A stretch of 57,556 nucleotides of DNA, from NCBI GenBank assembly GCA_002368645.1, contig DFEE01000024.1, positions 1 through 57,556 of the forward strand, written 5' to 3'. The notes under the pieces were generated by a model. It worked only from the letters and a program-made list of their open reading frames with translations. It was not told the origin of the DNA and did not search any database. The position numbers were made by a program, and so were the translations under genes. The DNA comes from Bacteroidales bacterium UBA3810. GTDB taxonomy: Bacteria; Bacteroidota; Bacteroidia; Bacteroidales; Paludibacteraceae. Position 1 is the stretch's first letter. Each line of letters opens with the position of its first letter. This document shows positions 1 to 8,116 of the stretch, piece by piece.

Positions 1-2
1 AG

Positions 3-179
3 GAAATCGAAGGTCAAAACTCAAAAGTTGAAAGTAATGGTAATGAATGCACAAAGTTTATTCACCGCGGCATTCTCTATATCATGCGGAACGGAGAAAC
101 CTACGACGTCATCGGTCGGAGTGTTTCTCCTTATAACGGCGACTCGGGCACCTGGTATCCTGGAAAAATAATACAATAA
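3..179 (+). CDS. C-terminal end of a secreted protein with a sorting-like tail (5' truncated by window edge)
   Basis: The frame is open from the window edge to a TAA at 177-179 and gives 58 residues. The last part (GILYIMRNGETYDVIGRSV, then a short extension) matches the pattern G-x-[LI]-x-I-x-[RK]-x-G-[KE]-x-Y-x-x-x-G seen at the C-termini of the amylase at 38133 and the starch-binding protein at 40061. Tails of this kind in Bacteroidales secreted proteins resemble type IX secretion sorting domains. The first residues (IEGQNSKVESNG) come from repeat module A, so the repeat lies in frame just before the tail. The rest of the protein lies outside the window and its function cannot be told. Confidence 0.6.
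   Translation, partial: EIEGQNSKVESNGNECTKFIHRGILYIMRNGETYDVIGRSVSPYNGDSGTWYPGKIIQ
4..42 (+). repeat. Repeat module A copy inside a coding sequence
   Basis: GTCAAAACTCAAAAGTTGAAAG is a slightly diverged copy of module A (consensus GTCAAAAGTCGAAAG). It is read as NSKVES, in the same frame as the copies inside iorA and the hydrolase at 53 kb. Confidence 0.6.
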
Positions 180-193
180 GATGTCGCACCACC

Positions 194-1660
194 ATGCTAC
201 TATTGGCTCCGGCTAAAAATATAGAGATTGCTAAAGCTGCCATTCAGGCGGGTGCGGATGCGGTATATATCGGCGCGTCTGCCTTTGGCGCACGCCAAGC
301 TGCCGGAAATTCGATAGAGGATATTGCGTCATTGGTGCAGTACGCTAAACCGTTTGGCGTACAGGTAATGGTGACGCTGAACACGCTCCTGAAGGAGGAT
401 GAGATAAGCGAAGCGGTGCGCTTGGCTTGGCAAGTGTATGAGGCAGGCGCGGACGCTATTCTTATTCAGGATCTAAGGCTGCTGAAAGAGAAATTGCCGC
501 CAATACGGCTGCATGCATCTACGCAGTGCGATAATCGTAGTGCGGAGCAGGTGTTACGGCTGCAACGGTTAGGTTTTAAGTTGGCGGTTCTGGCCCGTGA
601 GTTGACGATTGATGAGATCCGGGCTATTCGGGCGGCGACGCTCCGTGCGGCAGAAGAGGATGGGACGGAGCCGATTGAGTTAGAGGTTTTTGTGCACGGA
701 GCGCTATGCGTCAGTTATTCGGGGCGGTGCTATATGTCGGAGGTCTTGATGAATCGCAGTGCGAACCGCGGCGAGTGTGCACAGATGTGCCGCATGGCAT
801 ACGACCTCTTGGATAAGGACGGCAATGAGATTAAGGACGATAGGGGGAAACCTGTTCACCAGCGGTATGTGCTATCGCTCGAGGATATGGACCGGTCGGC
901 ATATCTAAAGGAGTTGTTGGATGCGGGAGTGAGCATAATCAAGATAGAAGGTCGTCTCAAGTCGGCTGATTATGTGACGAATATCGTCGCCTATTACCGT
1001 CAGAAGCTCGATCGTGTTTTGGGTCGGCAGACGGAGGTGAGTTACTCCTTTACGCCGAATCCGGAAAAGACTTTTCATCGAGGCGGGATAGACTATTTTC
1101 TGCACGGTCGTACGCGTCCTATGGCTAATTGGACGACGCCTAAATCAACGGGTGAGTTCATCGGTCGTTATATAGGTCGTGCGGGTGGTCGGTTGCGTGT
1201 CGAATTGGAGAAAGGTATCACCCTGCATGCGGGCGACGGGATAGGTTACGGTAATGAAGGTTTCTCGGTGAACAAAGTGGAAAGCGGTCTGATTACGCCT
1301 AATCGCCTGCCGGATTCGCTGCTGCCCGGGACAATGTTGTACCGCAATTATGATAAGGTCTTTACGGATAATTTGCATGCCGAGAGACGTGTGGCTATTG
1401 ATATAGAACTTAAGGAGACGGAAGAGGGCTTTGAGTTGCGTATAGGTGATAAAAAAGGGCATTTCGTATATCCGCATGAAGCGGCTCGCGATGTGGAGAA
1501 AACCTTCTCGACGCAGCGGGCGCAGCTTGCCAAATTGGGTGATACGATATACAAGGCTCGTGTCATCTGTTTGCCGGAAAAGGCTTATTTTATTCCTATC
1601 TCGGTGCTGAATGCCTGGCGACGGGAGGTGATGGGGCTGAATACAGCTTCGCCGTGTTAA
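194..1660 (+). CDS. Peptidase U32 family protein (RlhA/TrhP-like RNA hydroxylation enzyme)
   Basis: A 488-residue protein with the U32 signature: EVFVHGALC (C172), SGRC (C179), GEC (C195) and QMC (C199). These four cysteines are the likely [4Fe-4S] ligands. U32 proteins such as E. coli RlhA and TrhP hydroxylate a base in 23S rRNA or tRNA using prephenate-derived chemistry; which RNA is modified here is inference. The N-terminal barrel (residues 1-290) reads through cleanly. The protein ends abruptly at SPC, whereas family members in Bacteroidetes continue to a cysteine-rich tail. That tail is found at once downstream in another frame (next entry), so the gene may be frameshifted. The start is the first ATG in frame after the upstream stop. 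Confidence 0.85.
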   Translation: MLLLAPAKNIEIAKAAIQAGADAVYIGASAFGARQAAGNSIEDIASLVQYAKPFGVQVMVTLNTLLKEDEISEAVRLAWQVYEAGADAILIQDLRLLKEKLPPIRLHASTQCDNRSAEQVLRLQRLGFKLAVLARELTIDEIRAIRAATLRAAEEDGTEPIELEVFVHGALCVSYSGRCYMSEVLMNRSANRGECAQMCRMAYDLLDKDGNEIKDDRGKPVHQRYVLSLEDMDRSAYLKELLDAGVSIIKIEGRLKSADYVTNIVAYYRQKLDRVLGRQTEVSYSFTPNPEKTFHRGGIDYFLHGRTRPMANWTTPKSTGEFIGRYIGRAGGRLRVELEKGITLHAGDGIGYGNEGFSVNKVESGLITPNRLPDSLLPGTMLYRNYDKVFTDNLHAERRVAIDIELKETEEGFELRIGDKKGHFVYPHEAARDVEKTFSTQRAQLAKLGDTIYKARVICLPEKAYFIPISVLNAWRREVMGLNTASPC

Positions 1661-1839
1661 CACGCAGTGACCATATGATATTGATGACTTGCAGATATTG
1701 CATTTTGCACGAATTAGGCCATTGCCGTAAGGTTAATCCTATGGCTAATGAGCCTCGTTATATGCGTCTCGCGAATGGCGTTCAAGTGTCCTTGTCGTTT
1801 GATTGCGAGAAGTGCGAAATGACCATATCGAAAGAGTAG
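1654..1839 (+). CDS. Cysteine-rich C-terminal piece of the U32 protein in a shifted frame
   Basis: This 61-residue frame opens with a GTG overlapping the end of the U32 gene by 7 bases. It contains MTCRYCILHELGHC and ends FDCEKCEMTISKE. Paired cysteines of the form RYC...LG.C...DC..CEM are typical of the extreme C-terminus of full-length U32 proteins, so this is probably not a free-standing gene. The frame is open upstream past 1636, and one extra base near the GGGG at 1633-1636 would fuse the two ORFs. Sequencing error, true frameshift mutation and translational frameshift cannot be told apart from one sequence. Confidence 0.6.
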   Translation: MLTRSDHMILMTCRYCILHELGHCRKVNPMANEPRYMRLANGVQVSLSFDCEKCEMTISKE

Positions 1840-1884
1840 TTTTTTATGTAAAAGTAGTCATTTCTTTTGATAAACGCCTATTGT

Positions 1885-1916
1885 CTTGCAAATATCAGGA
1901 AAAAGTACTATCTTTG
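1885..1916 (+). promoter_or_regulatory. Bacteroidetes-type promoter for the 1957 gene
   Basis: TATCTTTG at 1909-1916 is a perfect -7 box. CTTG at 1885-1888 lies exactly 20 bases upstream and differs from TTTG by one base. Transcription would start near 1923, about 34 bases before the chosen ATG. Confidence 0.7.
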
Positions 1917-1956
1917 CAACTTGGATAATGATGAACTAAATATGACGAATATAGTT

Positions 1957-2571
1957 ATGAAAAGGACATTACTCATAATGAGTCTCTTAATGCTGACGGT
2001 GTGCCTGAGTGCTTCGAAGCGTTATACCGTAGCGACAATGGCTGACGACAAGGAGATTACCGGTCAGGTTATTTATGCTAATGATAGTTTAGTGGTCATC
2101 AAGAGCTTGGATGGTGCTGTGCGTGAGTTACCGGTCGAGCGTATCAAGCGCCTTAAAACGCCTTTCTATGGCGCAATTGAACTCCGGAATGGCAAGATTA
2201 TCAACTTTGACGCCGACAAACTGTGGTCGAAGAGCCAGAAGCGCATGTTGCCCAAAATGGCGAAGCACTATCCGCAAGTTTATACGAAGGACGGGCAACA
2301 TATCCTCGGACATATCGCTTATGCTACAGAGCGGTTTATCCGTATTTATCCTTGGCAGTACAGTAGAGGCGTAGAGATTAAGGCCGCTGAGATTGTGAAA
2401 CTTGTTTCCGTCAGCGGCGAGGAGATTATCGCCGAAGATGGCGTATTGCTGAACTTTGAGGAAAAGCAATGTTACACGGCGAAGCAGCTTAAGCAATTCA
2501 AAAAACATAAGAAACGCCCCCGCTCATTCATCACTGCTGAGCGTGAGGCCAATAGACCGAAAGCCAATTAA
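1957..2571 (+). CDS. Exported protein of unknown function
   Basis: Translation from the ATG at 1957 gives 204 residues beginning MKRTLLIMSLLMLTVCLSAS, a clear Sec signal peptide. An earlier in-frame ATG at 1867 lies upstream of the promoter at 1885-1916 and is unlikely to be used. The mature protein contains two similar segments: ITGQVIYANDSLVVIKSLDG and a later QHILGHIAYATERFIRIYP. This suggests a duplicated small beta domain that exposes a residue pair before each strand. The C-terminus is very basic (KKHKKRPRS). I do not recognise the family. The gene converges on mutS2 and the two stop codons overlap by 3 bases. Confidence 0.75.
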   Translation: MKRTLLIMSLLMLTVCLSASKRYTVATMADDKEITGQVIYANDSLVVIKSLDGAVRELPVERIKRLKTPFYGAIELRNGKIINFDADKLWSKSQKRMLPKMAKHYPQVYTKDGQHILGHIAYATERFIRIYPWQYSRGVEIKAAEIVKLVSVSGEEIIAEDGVLLNFEEKQCYTAKQLKQFKKHKKRPRSFITAEREANRPKAN

Positions 2572-4820
2572 CATTCTATCACGGTCCAACCGGCGCCACC
2601 CCTGTCCGGGTCGCCGTTACGATACTTGATTTCGGCAGCTCCCCTCTTACGGAGTTGCCGATTGCGTTGTTCTAAGTAATCGCGCACTACTTGTTTGACG
2701 GCTCCTGTGCCTGTTCCGTGTAATATCGTTACTTCACCCGCCGAGACCATAATCGCATCGTCAAGATAGGCGATAAAGGTCTCTAAAGCCTCGTCTGCCC
2801 GCATACCTCGTAGATCTAATGTGCGGCTGAATGCACGCTTATGCTCGCGGATAGTAGCGGCTACAGAGGGGGAGGCGGACGTCATAGAACCTGCGAGTGT
2901 ACGTAAGTCCTTGAGGTCGTGGAAGGTCTTGGGCGTTGCGGGCTTAACTTCCTCTTTCAAGGCTTCCACTTTAGCCCGCGCTTTTTGGGTGCGAAGTTTA
3001 TCGGCTTTGGCTTCTTTGATTTCACGAATAGTCCTTTCGATGGTCGCATTGGAGTTTTCCAATATCTCGGAGGCTTGCTGTTTAGCTTCTTCAATAAGCT
3101 GCTTTTTCTTAGCCTTAATGCCGGACATTTGTTCTTCGTAAGCCGCTATTTTCTCCTCCAGTTTCTTTTCTTTCAGTCGAATAGCTTGACGCTTATTTTC
3201 CCAGTAGCGTTTGTCGCGGGCTATGTCTTGCAATTGCTTGTCGTAATCGACATGCTCCTCACCGACTATATCTATTGCCGCCTTGACGATATGCTCCGGC
3301 AGTCCTATATTGCGTGCTATCTCAATGGCGAACGAAGAACCGGCTTGTCCGATGGACAGTTGGAAGAGCGGCTTCATCTGACCGCGATCGTAGAGCATAG
3401 CTCCATTGACAATGCCCTCCTCGCTTTCCGCAAAATGCTTGAGGTTCGTATAATGCGTTGTGATAACCCCAAAAGCCTCTTGCTTATTCAACTGCTTTAG
3501 TACCGCTTCCGCTATGGCACCGCCTATGGCAGGTTCTGTGCCTGAACCGAACTCATCGATGAGCAGAAGAGTCTCTTGGTCCGCAAGGCGGATAAACTCC
3601 TTCATGTTTCTCAGGTGCGATGAGTAGGTCGATAAATCGTCCATCAGCGATTGTTCGTCACCGATGTCTATCAATATGCGGTTGAAAATCCCCATGGTGC
3701 TGCTTTCTTCACAGGGGACGAGTAAGCCGCTTTGCAGCATATATTGGAGGAGGGCTACGGTTTTAAGGCATACCGATTTGCCACCGGCATTAGGACCCGA
3801 GATTACCAATATGCGTTGCTCCGGTGCTTGCAGCCTAATGGTAAGAGGCACTACTTCTTTATGTTGAGCCTCGAAGTTGAGGAAGAGAATAGGGTGTCTC
3901 GCTTGTTTGAGATCAACCAGAGGCTTATCCGCTATCTGAGGCGCGATAGCCTTTAAGGCAATGGCTAAACGCGCTTTGGCGCGGATGAAATCCGTTTGTG
4001 CCAAAAGAATTGTGGAACCCATTATCTCGTCTGTGCGGGGGCGTAGCCATGCCGCCATATCTATCAAAATGCGGGCTCTTTCGCGCCGCTCTTCGCCCTC
4101 CAACTCGCGGATACGGTTATTAGCTTCTACCACTTGCTGAGGCTCAATGAAGATGGTCTTACCCGTCGCGGATTCATCATGTACAATGCCGCCTAATTTA
4201 TGCTTGTAAGCGGGAGGAACAGGGAGCACTAATCGACCTTCGCGCATCGTGGGGGAAGCGTCTTTATCCAGAATGCCGTCCGCTTGTGCCTTACGGAGTA
4301 TGGTATCTAAGACTTTGCCTACCGAAGCCTGCGCTGCGCGGAGAGAACGGCGTATCTCAGATAAAGCAGGGGAAGCATGGTCTGCAAGTTGACCGTATTT
4401 ATCGATGATACGGTTGATTTGCTGCACGATAGCCGCTAATGACGAATGACTGCTGCTGAACGTATCACGTATCAGCGGAAAACGCTGCTCGTCCAAACTC
4501 TGATAAAAGCGCTCGAGCGCTACGGCGTAATCGAGGGTCTTGCTCAATGAGAAAAGCTCCGCCTCATCTAAGAACATTCCCTCCACCCGAATACGGGATA
4601 TCTCTTCCCGTAAATCATACATCTCCCCTCGCGGGAAACCTAAAGACGCATCTGTCAGGATGGTCTTCATCTCTGCCGTTTGCCCCACCAATAATCGAAT
4701 TTGTTCCGGTGAAGTCTCAAACGCCATTTGCTCCACCAACTCTTCGCCTAATGGCGAAGAACATTCTTCGTGTAGGCGATTGCGCAATAGGGTAAAATCT
4801 ATCTTCTCTTCTATATTCAT
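2568..4820 (-). CDS. mutS2: Endonuclease MutS2 (MutS-like ATPase with Smr domain)
   Basis: A 750-residue protein with the MutS core ATPase: Walker A GPNAGGKS near residue 343 and Walker B LLIDEFGSGTEP near 418. A long charged coiled coil follows (about 520-640), then a C-terminal Smr domain (DLRGMRADEALETF and HGTGTGAVK, about 670-745). MutS2 acts on recombination intermediates and, in some bacteria, on collided ribosomes. It is not the mismatch-repair MutS, since the N-terminal mismatch-binding domain is absent. Length and domain order are normal. It is the last gene of a five-gene operon and begins directly after the DUF721 stop codon. Confidence 0.95.
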   Translation of the reverse strand: MNIEEKIDFTLLRNRLHEECSSPLGEELVEQMAFETSPEQIRLLVGQTAEMKTILTDASLGFPRGEMYDLREEISRIRVEGMFLDEAELFSLSKTLDYAVALERFYQSLDEQRFPLIRDTFSSSHSSLAAIVQQINRIIDKYGQLADHASPALSEIRRSLRAAQASVGKVLDTILRKAQADGILDKDASPTMREGRLVLPVPPAYKHKLGGIVHDESATGKTIFIEPQQVVEANNRIRELEGEERRERARILIDMAAWLRPRTDEIMGSTILLAQTDFIRAKARLAIALKAIAPQIADKPLVDLKQARHPILFLNFEAQHKEVVPLTIRLQAPEQRILVISGPNAGGKSVCLKTVALLQYMLQSGLLVPCEESSTMGIFNRILIDIGDEQSLMDDLSTYSSHLRNMKEFIRLADQETLLLIDEFGSGTEPAIGGAIAEAVLKQLNKQEAFGVITTHYTNLKHFAESEEGIVNGAMLYDRGQMKPLFQLSIGQAGSSFAIEIARNIGLPEHIVKAAIDIVGEEHVDYDKQLQDIARDKRYWENKRQAIRLKEKKLEEKIAAYEEQMSGIKAKKKQLIEEAKQQASEILENSNATIERTIREIKEAKADKLRTQKARAKVEALKEEVKPATPKTFHDLKDLRTLAGSMTSASPSVAATIREHKRAFSRTLDLRGMRADEALETFIAYLDDAIMVSAGEVTILHGTGTGAVKQVVRDYLEQRNRQLRKRGAAEIKYRNGDPDRGGAGWTVIEC

Positions 4821-5096
4821 CTAATATAATCTGACATCGTGGATAGCGGGAACGCCGAGGGCTTGGTTCATCTTTTCCACCAACTCAAAACGGTTCTCAA
4901 AGAGTTGTGCCTTGAGCGCGGCGGAATTAAGCCGGACGGTGAGCACGCCGTTCTTCAGCTCTACCGAGCGCGTGAGCCTTGCTATTGTCGGACCCATCAC
5001 ATCCGGCCAAAGGGCTATGGCTTTGTGCTCAATTAAGGGAACCTCTAATGCCGGCGTCTCGTGCAGGAAATTGGCTATGGCTTGACCGAGTTTCAT
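4821..5096 (-). CDS. DUF721 (DciA-like) protein
   Basis: A 91-residue protein with the DUF721 pattern: an N-terminal helix, then LWPDVMGPTIARLTRSVELKNG and TVRLNSAALKAQLFENR. DUF721/DciA proteins are replicative-helicase loading partners of DnaB in bacteria without DnaC; that role here is inferred from the family. The ATG overlaps the stop of the glucosaminidase gene (ATGA), and its own stop abuts the mutS2 start, so translation is probably coupled. Confidence 0.8.
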   Translation of the reverse strand: MKLGQAIANFLHETPALEVPLIEHKAIALWPDVMGPTIARLTRSVELKNGVLTVRLNSAALKAQLFENRFELVEKMNQALGVPAIHDVRLY

Positions 5097-6115
5097 TCTT
5101 TGACTTTACGCAGGAGAATTTGTTGGCGGGTACGAAAGGAGCGTACTGTTATATCAAGCCCGTTCAGTTCGAGCATTTTTCGGAGTTGGACGCCTTCCCG
5201 TTGTGATACATACCAAGTGGACTCGCCGGGAGAAACCCAGATGGCGACTTTTTCTTTTGGACCGTAGGCTTTCTTGAGCCCTAAAAAAACGCGATCTCCT
5301 ACTTTGAGATTGCGTCCTAACGCGTCATTCCATACGCGTAGCGAGCGTTCGGGGACATTGAGACGAAAGGCTATATTGGCATATGAATCTCCTTCCGCTG
5401 CCGTGATATAGGAGCGGCCGTTGACTTTTTTCTTGGCGTGTGTGAGAAATAGCAGCTCTTTTTCTTTCGCCGCCGTCAGTGGTTCTATATACTCGGGCTC
5501 GGGATTGGAGGTGAAGGTCGCGATAGCCTCTTTCTGGTACGAAAGTACCGGTTTGGACGGTGTTGCCGTGTTGGTGGCGGCTCCGCTCTGCTTGTCACTT
5601 TGTGTTGGTGACACGGTTTGGTAGAGGCTGTCCAATTGGTAGTCCTGGATTATCTTGATAAGTTTATGGGCATAGCTTGGGTCTGTCGCATAACCACATT
5701 CCTTTAGGCGATGCGCCCAACTTTGGTAATCCGTCACGGGAATATCAAAGAGGGTGCGGTAGCGGGGGCGTTGGAGGAAGAGACTATGGTCTCTAAAAGA
5801 CTCCGCCGCATCACCATAGACCCGAAAACACTCCCCTTTGGCATCATCGTCGTAGCGATACACATCGCCCATCCAGTCATCGGCACACTTGATTCCGAAG
5901 TGATTACGGGCATTAACGGCTAACTCGCTCGTACCCGCAGCGGACTCTAAAAGGGCTTGCGCCATCGTAATCGAGGCGGGGATGCCGTAGTCCAGTTGTT
6001 GCTGAACGGCTACATCTTTCCAGACCGCAATATACCGTAAATACTGCTCTGAGGGAGCTGCTGTTATCGCTAATACATTGAATACCGTCAGGACGGCTGT
6101 AATTACTTTTCTCAT
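5093..6115 (-). CDS. Secreted glucosaminidase (GH73) with LysM domain
   Basis: A 340-residue protein. A signal peptide (about residues 1-20) is followed by a GH73/FlgJ-like hydrolase domain with YGIPASITMAQALLESAAGTSELA, where the glutamate of the LLES motif (residue about 57) is the expected catalytic acid, and NHFGIKC. The linker at about 170-220 is rich in Ser, Thr, Gln and Ala. A LysM-like peptidoglycan-binding domain follows at about 250-300 (ITAAEGDSYANIAFRLNVPE). It would cut glycan strands of peptidoglycan during growth or division. The linker DNA (about 5573-5612) resembles part of the repeat region at 17022-17053. It is the third gene of the araC-rnhB operon. Confidence 0.88.
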   Translation of the reverse strand: MRKVITAVLTVFNVLAITAAPSEQYLRYIAVWKDVAVQQQLDYGIPASITMAQALLESAAGTSELAVNARNHFGIKCADDWMGDVYRYDDDAKGECFRVYGDAAESFRDHSLFLQRPRYRTLFDIPVTDYQSWAHRLKECGYATDPSYAHKLIKIIQDYQLDSLYQTVSPTQSDKQSGAATNTATPSKPVLSYQKEAIATFTSNPEPEYIEPLTAAKEKELLFLTHAKKKVNGRSYITAAEGDSYANIAFRLNVPERSLRVWNDALGRNLKVGDRVFLGLKKAYGPKEKVAIWVSPGESTWYVSQREGVQLRKMLELNGLDITVRSFRTRQQILLRKVKE

Positions 6116-6117
6116 GC

Positions 6118-6723
6118 TTATTCTAATCTAAAAGTCATTCTATGATAGGGACTTGGACCATATTGCTTGAGCATGGCATAATGGTCTTTGGTCGGGTAAC
6201 CTTTGTTGTCTTTCCAATGGTATTGCGGGTACTCGCGGTCTAAACGCACCATGTAGTCATCCCGATAGGTCTTGGCGAGAATAGATGCCGCGGCTATCGA
6301 CATAAACAGTCCGTCTCCTTTGACAAAGGTCTGGGCGGGAATTTCGAATATGCCGTCTTCGCCGATATACGCTTTCCATCGGTTGCCATCTACGATGATG
6401 TGTTCCGGCTGAGGCTTGAGTTGTTTTAAGGCGCGGTGCATGCCTAAAATGGAAGCATTCAGGATATTATATTCGTCTATCTCTTGCGCGGACACTGCCG
6501 CTACCGCATAGGCGATTGCCGTTCTTTCTATCAGCGGACGCAGATAGTAGCGCTCCATCTCGTTCAGTTGCTTGGAGTCGTTCAGCATATGACCGAGCTT
6601 GGTATAACCAATCGTCGGCGGTAAGATAACCGCTGCTGCGAAGACAGGACCGGCCAATGGACCGCGACCCGCTTCATCACAGCCCGCTTCCATAACGCCT
6701 TTTATGTAACATGAACGCAACAT
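6118..6723 (-). CDS. rnhB: Ribonuclease HII
   Basis: A 201-residue protein with the RNase HII signature EAGCDEAGRGPLAGPV near residue 12, which carries the first catalytic Asp-Glu pair. IIVDGN (about residue 112) and the later SILAKTYRDDYM (about 146-157) complete the active site. It removes ribonucleotides misincorporated into DNA and RNA of RNA-DNA hybrids. The short N-terminus before EAGCDEAGRG is normal for Bacteroidetes. Its ATG overlaps the stop of the AraC gene by one base. Confidence 0.95.
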   Translation of the reverse strand: MLRSCYIKGVMEAGCDEAGRGPLAGPVFAAAVILPPTIGYTKLGHMLNDSKQLNEMERYYLRPLIERTAIAYAVAAVSAQEIDEYNILNASILGMHRALKQLKPQPEHIIVDGNRWKAYIGEDGIFEIPAQTFVKGDGLFMSIAAASILAKTYRDDYMVRLDREYPQYHWKDNKGYPTKDHYAMLKQYGPSPYHRMTFRLE

Positions 6724-7571
6724 TAGGCTTGCATCCGATAGGCTTTGGGGGTTAAACCGATATGGGTCTTGAAGAAACGGTTGAAGAACGCTACATTGCT
6801 GAAACCCAAGTCCGCACTTATCTCCTTTATCTGCAACTCCGTCAGCTTCAATTGAGCTTTCGCGTCCGTCAAAATAGCATCGATAATAATATCACCTGCC
6901 GTACGCTCCGACACTGAACGGATTGTCGCGCATAGGTGAGGCAGAGTCAGACGCATAGCGTCGCTGTATTGACTCACATGATGCCACTCCGTATAATGTT
7001 TCATCACCAACTCGCAGTACTCGCGGTAAATCTGAGTCTTACGATCTTGGGGCTTGATTAGCGCCTCGTTCGAACTCTTCGACATTTGAGCAAAGCTCGT
7101 TTGGAACAAATTGAATATATGCACCATCGAATCCGTCGTCAGCATACTCGGACGGGCGTTACTCGCTTTCTGCAACAAGATATAAGCATCTTTAAGGACG
7201 TCAAACTGCTCTGCAGTGCCGTGTACAATCGGGTTATATACCTTTAATGCCGTCAATGACATTCGGTTGCCGAAGGTATATTTGTCCAAAAAAGACGAAC
7301 TGAATAATATGTAATACACCAGCGCATCTTCACTGAAGTTATCGATGAGCAAAAAACTGTTCGGCTCTAACAATAAGATATCATGCTCCTTAAAATCGTA
7401 TTGGGTGATGTTGATGGTCGCATGAGCTGTGCCGTGAACCATAAAGGCAAATACCCCGCATTTAATCTTACAGGGAAAACGGCCATACTCGTTCATTAGT
7501 TTGCCTGAGGCGTCTCCTATCAGGAAATCCACAGGGCAATCAAGCAGGGGGATTTGTTTATCTTTTGACAT
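6723..7571 (-). CDS. AraC-family transcriptional regulator
   Basis: A 282-residue protein with an N-terminal cupin-like sensor region (about 1-150) and a C-terminal AraC double helix-turn-helix (about 180-282), whose second helix reads LGFSNVAFFNRFFKTHIGLTPKAYR. The ligand is unknown. The gene heads the operon rnhB-GH73-DUF721-mutS2, all unrelated in pathway, so its target is more likely elsewhere. Its own promoter lies at 7686-7717 and the roughly 110-base leader consists mostly of composite repeat (7577-7669). Confidence 0.9.
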   Translation of the reverse strand: MSKDKQIPLLDCPVDFLIGDASGKLMNEYGRFPCKIKCGVFAFMVHGTAHATINITQYDFKEHDILLLEPNSFLLIDNFSEDALVYYILFSSSFLDKYTFGNRMSLTALKVYNPIVHGTAEQFDVLKDAYILLQKASNARPSMLTTDSMVHIFNLFQTSFAQMSKSSNEALIKPQDRKTQIYREYCELVMKHYTEWHHVSQYSDAMRLTLPHLCATIRSVSERTAGDIIIDAILTDAKAQLKLTELQIKEISADLGFSNVAFFNRFFKTHIGLTPKAYRMQA

Positions 7572-7576
7572 ATCGG

Positions 7577-7669
7577 CTTTCGACTATTGACTTTTAACTT
7601 TCGACTAATCGCTGCACAGCCCCTACGGCTACTGCAGCTTTCGACTTTCGACTTTTGACTTTCGACTAA
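7577..7669 (-). repeat. Composite repeat A-B-A in the araC 5' leader
   Basis: Read on the minus strand, module A copies (AGTCGAAAGTCAAAAGTCGAAAG type) flank a degraded module B with CTGCAGTAGCCGTAGGGGC and CTGTGCAG. The block begins about 10 bases after the predicted transcription start and ends just before the ATG at 7571, so nearly the whole leader is repeat. Confidence 0.75.
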
Positions 7670-7685
7670 CAAAAAAAAACGCCTG

Positions 7686-7717
7686 CAAATATATATATTT
7701 TTTTTGTATTGTGCAAA
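7686..7717 (-). promoter_or_regulatory. Promoter of the araC-rnhB-mutS2 operon
   Basis: On the minus strand TTTG (7717-7714), 20 bases, then TATATTTG (7693-7686). This is a perfect match to the Bacteroidetes sigma-A consensus. Confidence 0.8.
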
Positions 7718-7895
7718 AAAAAGTGCATTTTTTGCTCTTTTAGCAGTTATCTCGGCATCTAAATTCGTAATTTGTAATTCGTTATTTCAAATATTTTTGT
7801 GTTTACTACTCGCACTGACTCATTCCGGTTCTATAATGGATCTATAAAGGTGTTACGGAGTGGTTAGGATTTCTTATCCTGCAAAACTCATATGG

Positions 7896-8030
7896 TTATT
7901 TCGTAAGATCCTGCAACATGACCTCTTGTAGACATTTCTCAGAAGAGATGGATAAATAACGACCTGCTGACAAGAATGTTGTTGTCAGTAGTAGAAAGAG
8001 AGTTAATATGGGATGTAGATACCTAAGCAT
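7896..8030 (-). CDS. Small hydrophobic or exported peptide, unrecognised
   Basis: A 44-residue frame beginning MLRYLHPILTLFLLLTTTFL, a signal peptide or single membrane segment, followed by a short polar tail ending LQDLTK. An in-frame ATG at 8063 would add 11 residues. A possible promoter (TTTA, 20 bases, TACGTTTG) lies at 8072-8103. It could be the N-terminal stump of a larger exported protein, since it sits at the edge of the decayed toxin island. The rest of 7690-8116 shows no other gene. Confidence 0.35.
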   Translation of the reverse strand: MLRYLHPILTLFLLLTTTFLSAGRYLSISSEKCLQEVMLQDLTK

Positions 8031-8071
8031 AAATATGCAGCAATGACAAAAATCTATCGGCATTCTATAAG

Positions 8072-8103
8072 CAAACGTATAGGGTAGATATGGTAGTGGT
8101 AAA
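8072..8103 (-). promoter_or_regulatory. Possible promoter of the small hydrophobic ORF
   Basis: Minus-strand TACGTTTG (8079-8072) fits TAnnTTTG. The upstream box at 8103-8100 is TTTA rather than TTTG, with 20-base spacing. Confidence 0.4.
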
Positions 8104-8116
8104 GATTAGGATGCTC

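Noticed and set aside
1867..1956. An N-terminal extension of the 1957 gene
   Set aside because: It lies over the promoter and before a good signal peptide start.
2919..3500. A 193-residue plus-strand ORF opposite mutS2
   Set aside because: Antisense shadow of the conserved coiled coil of MutS2.
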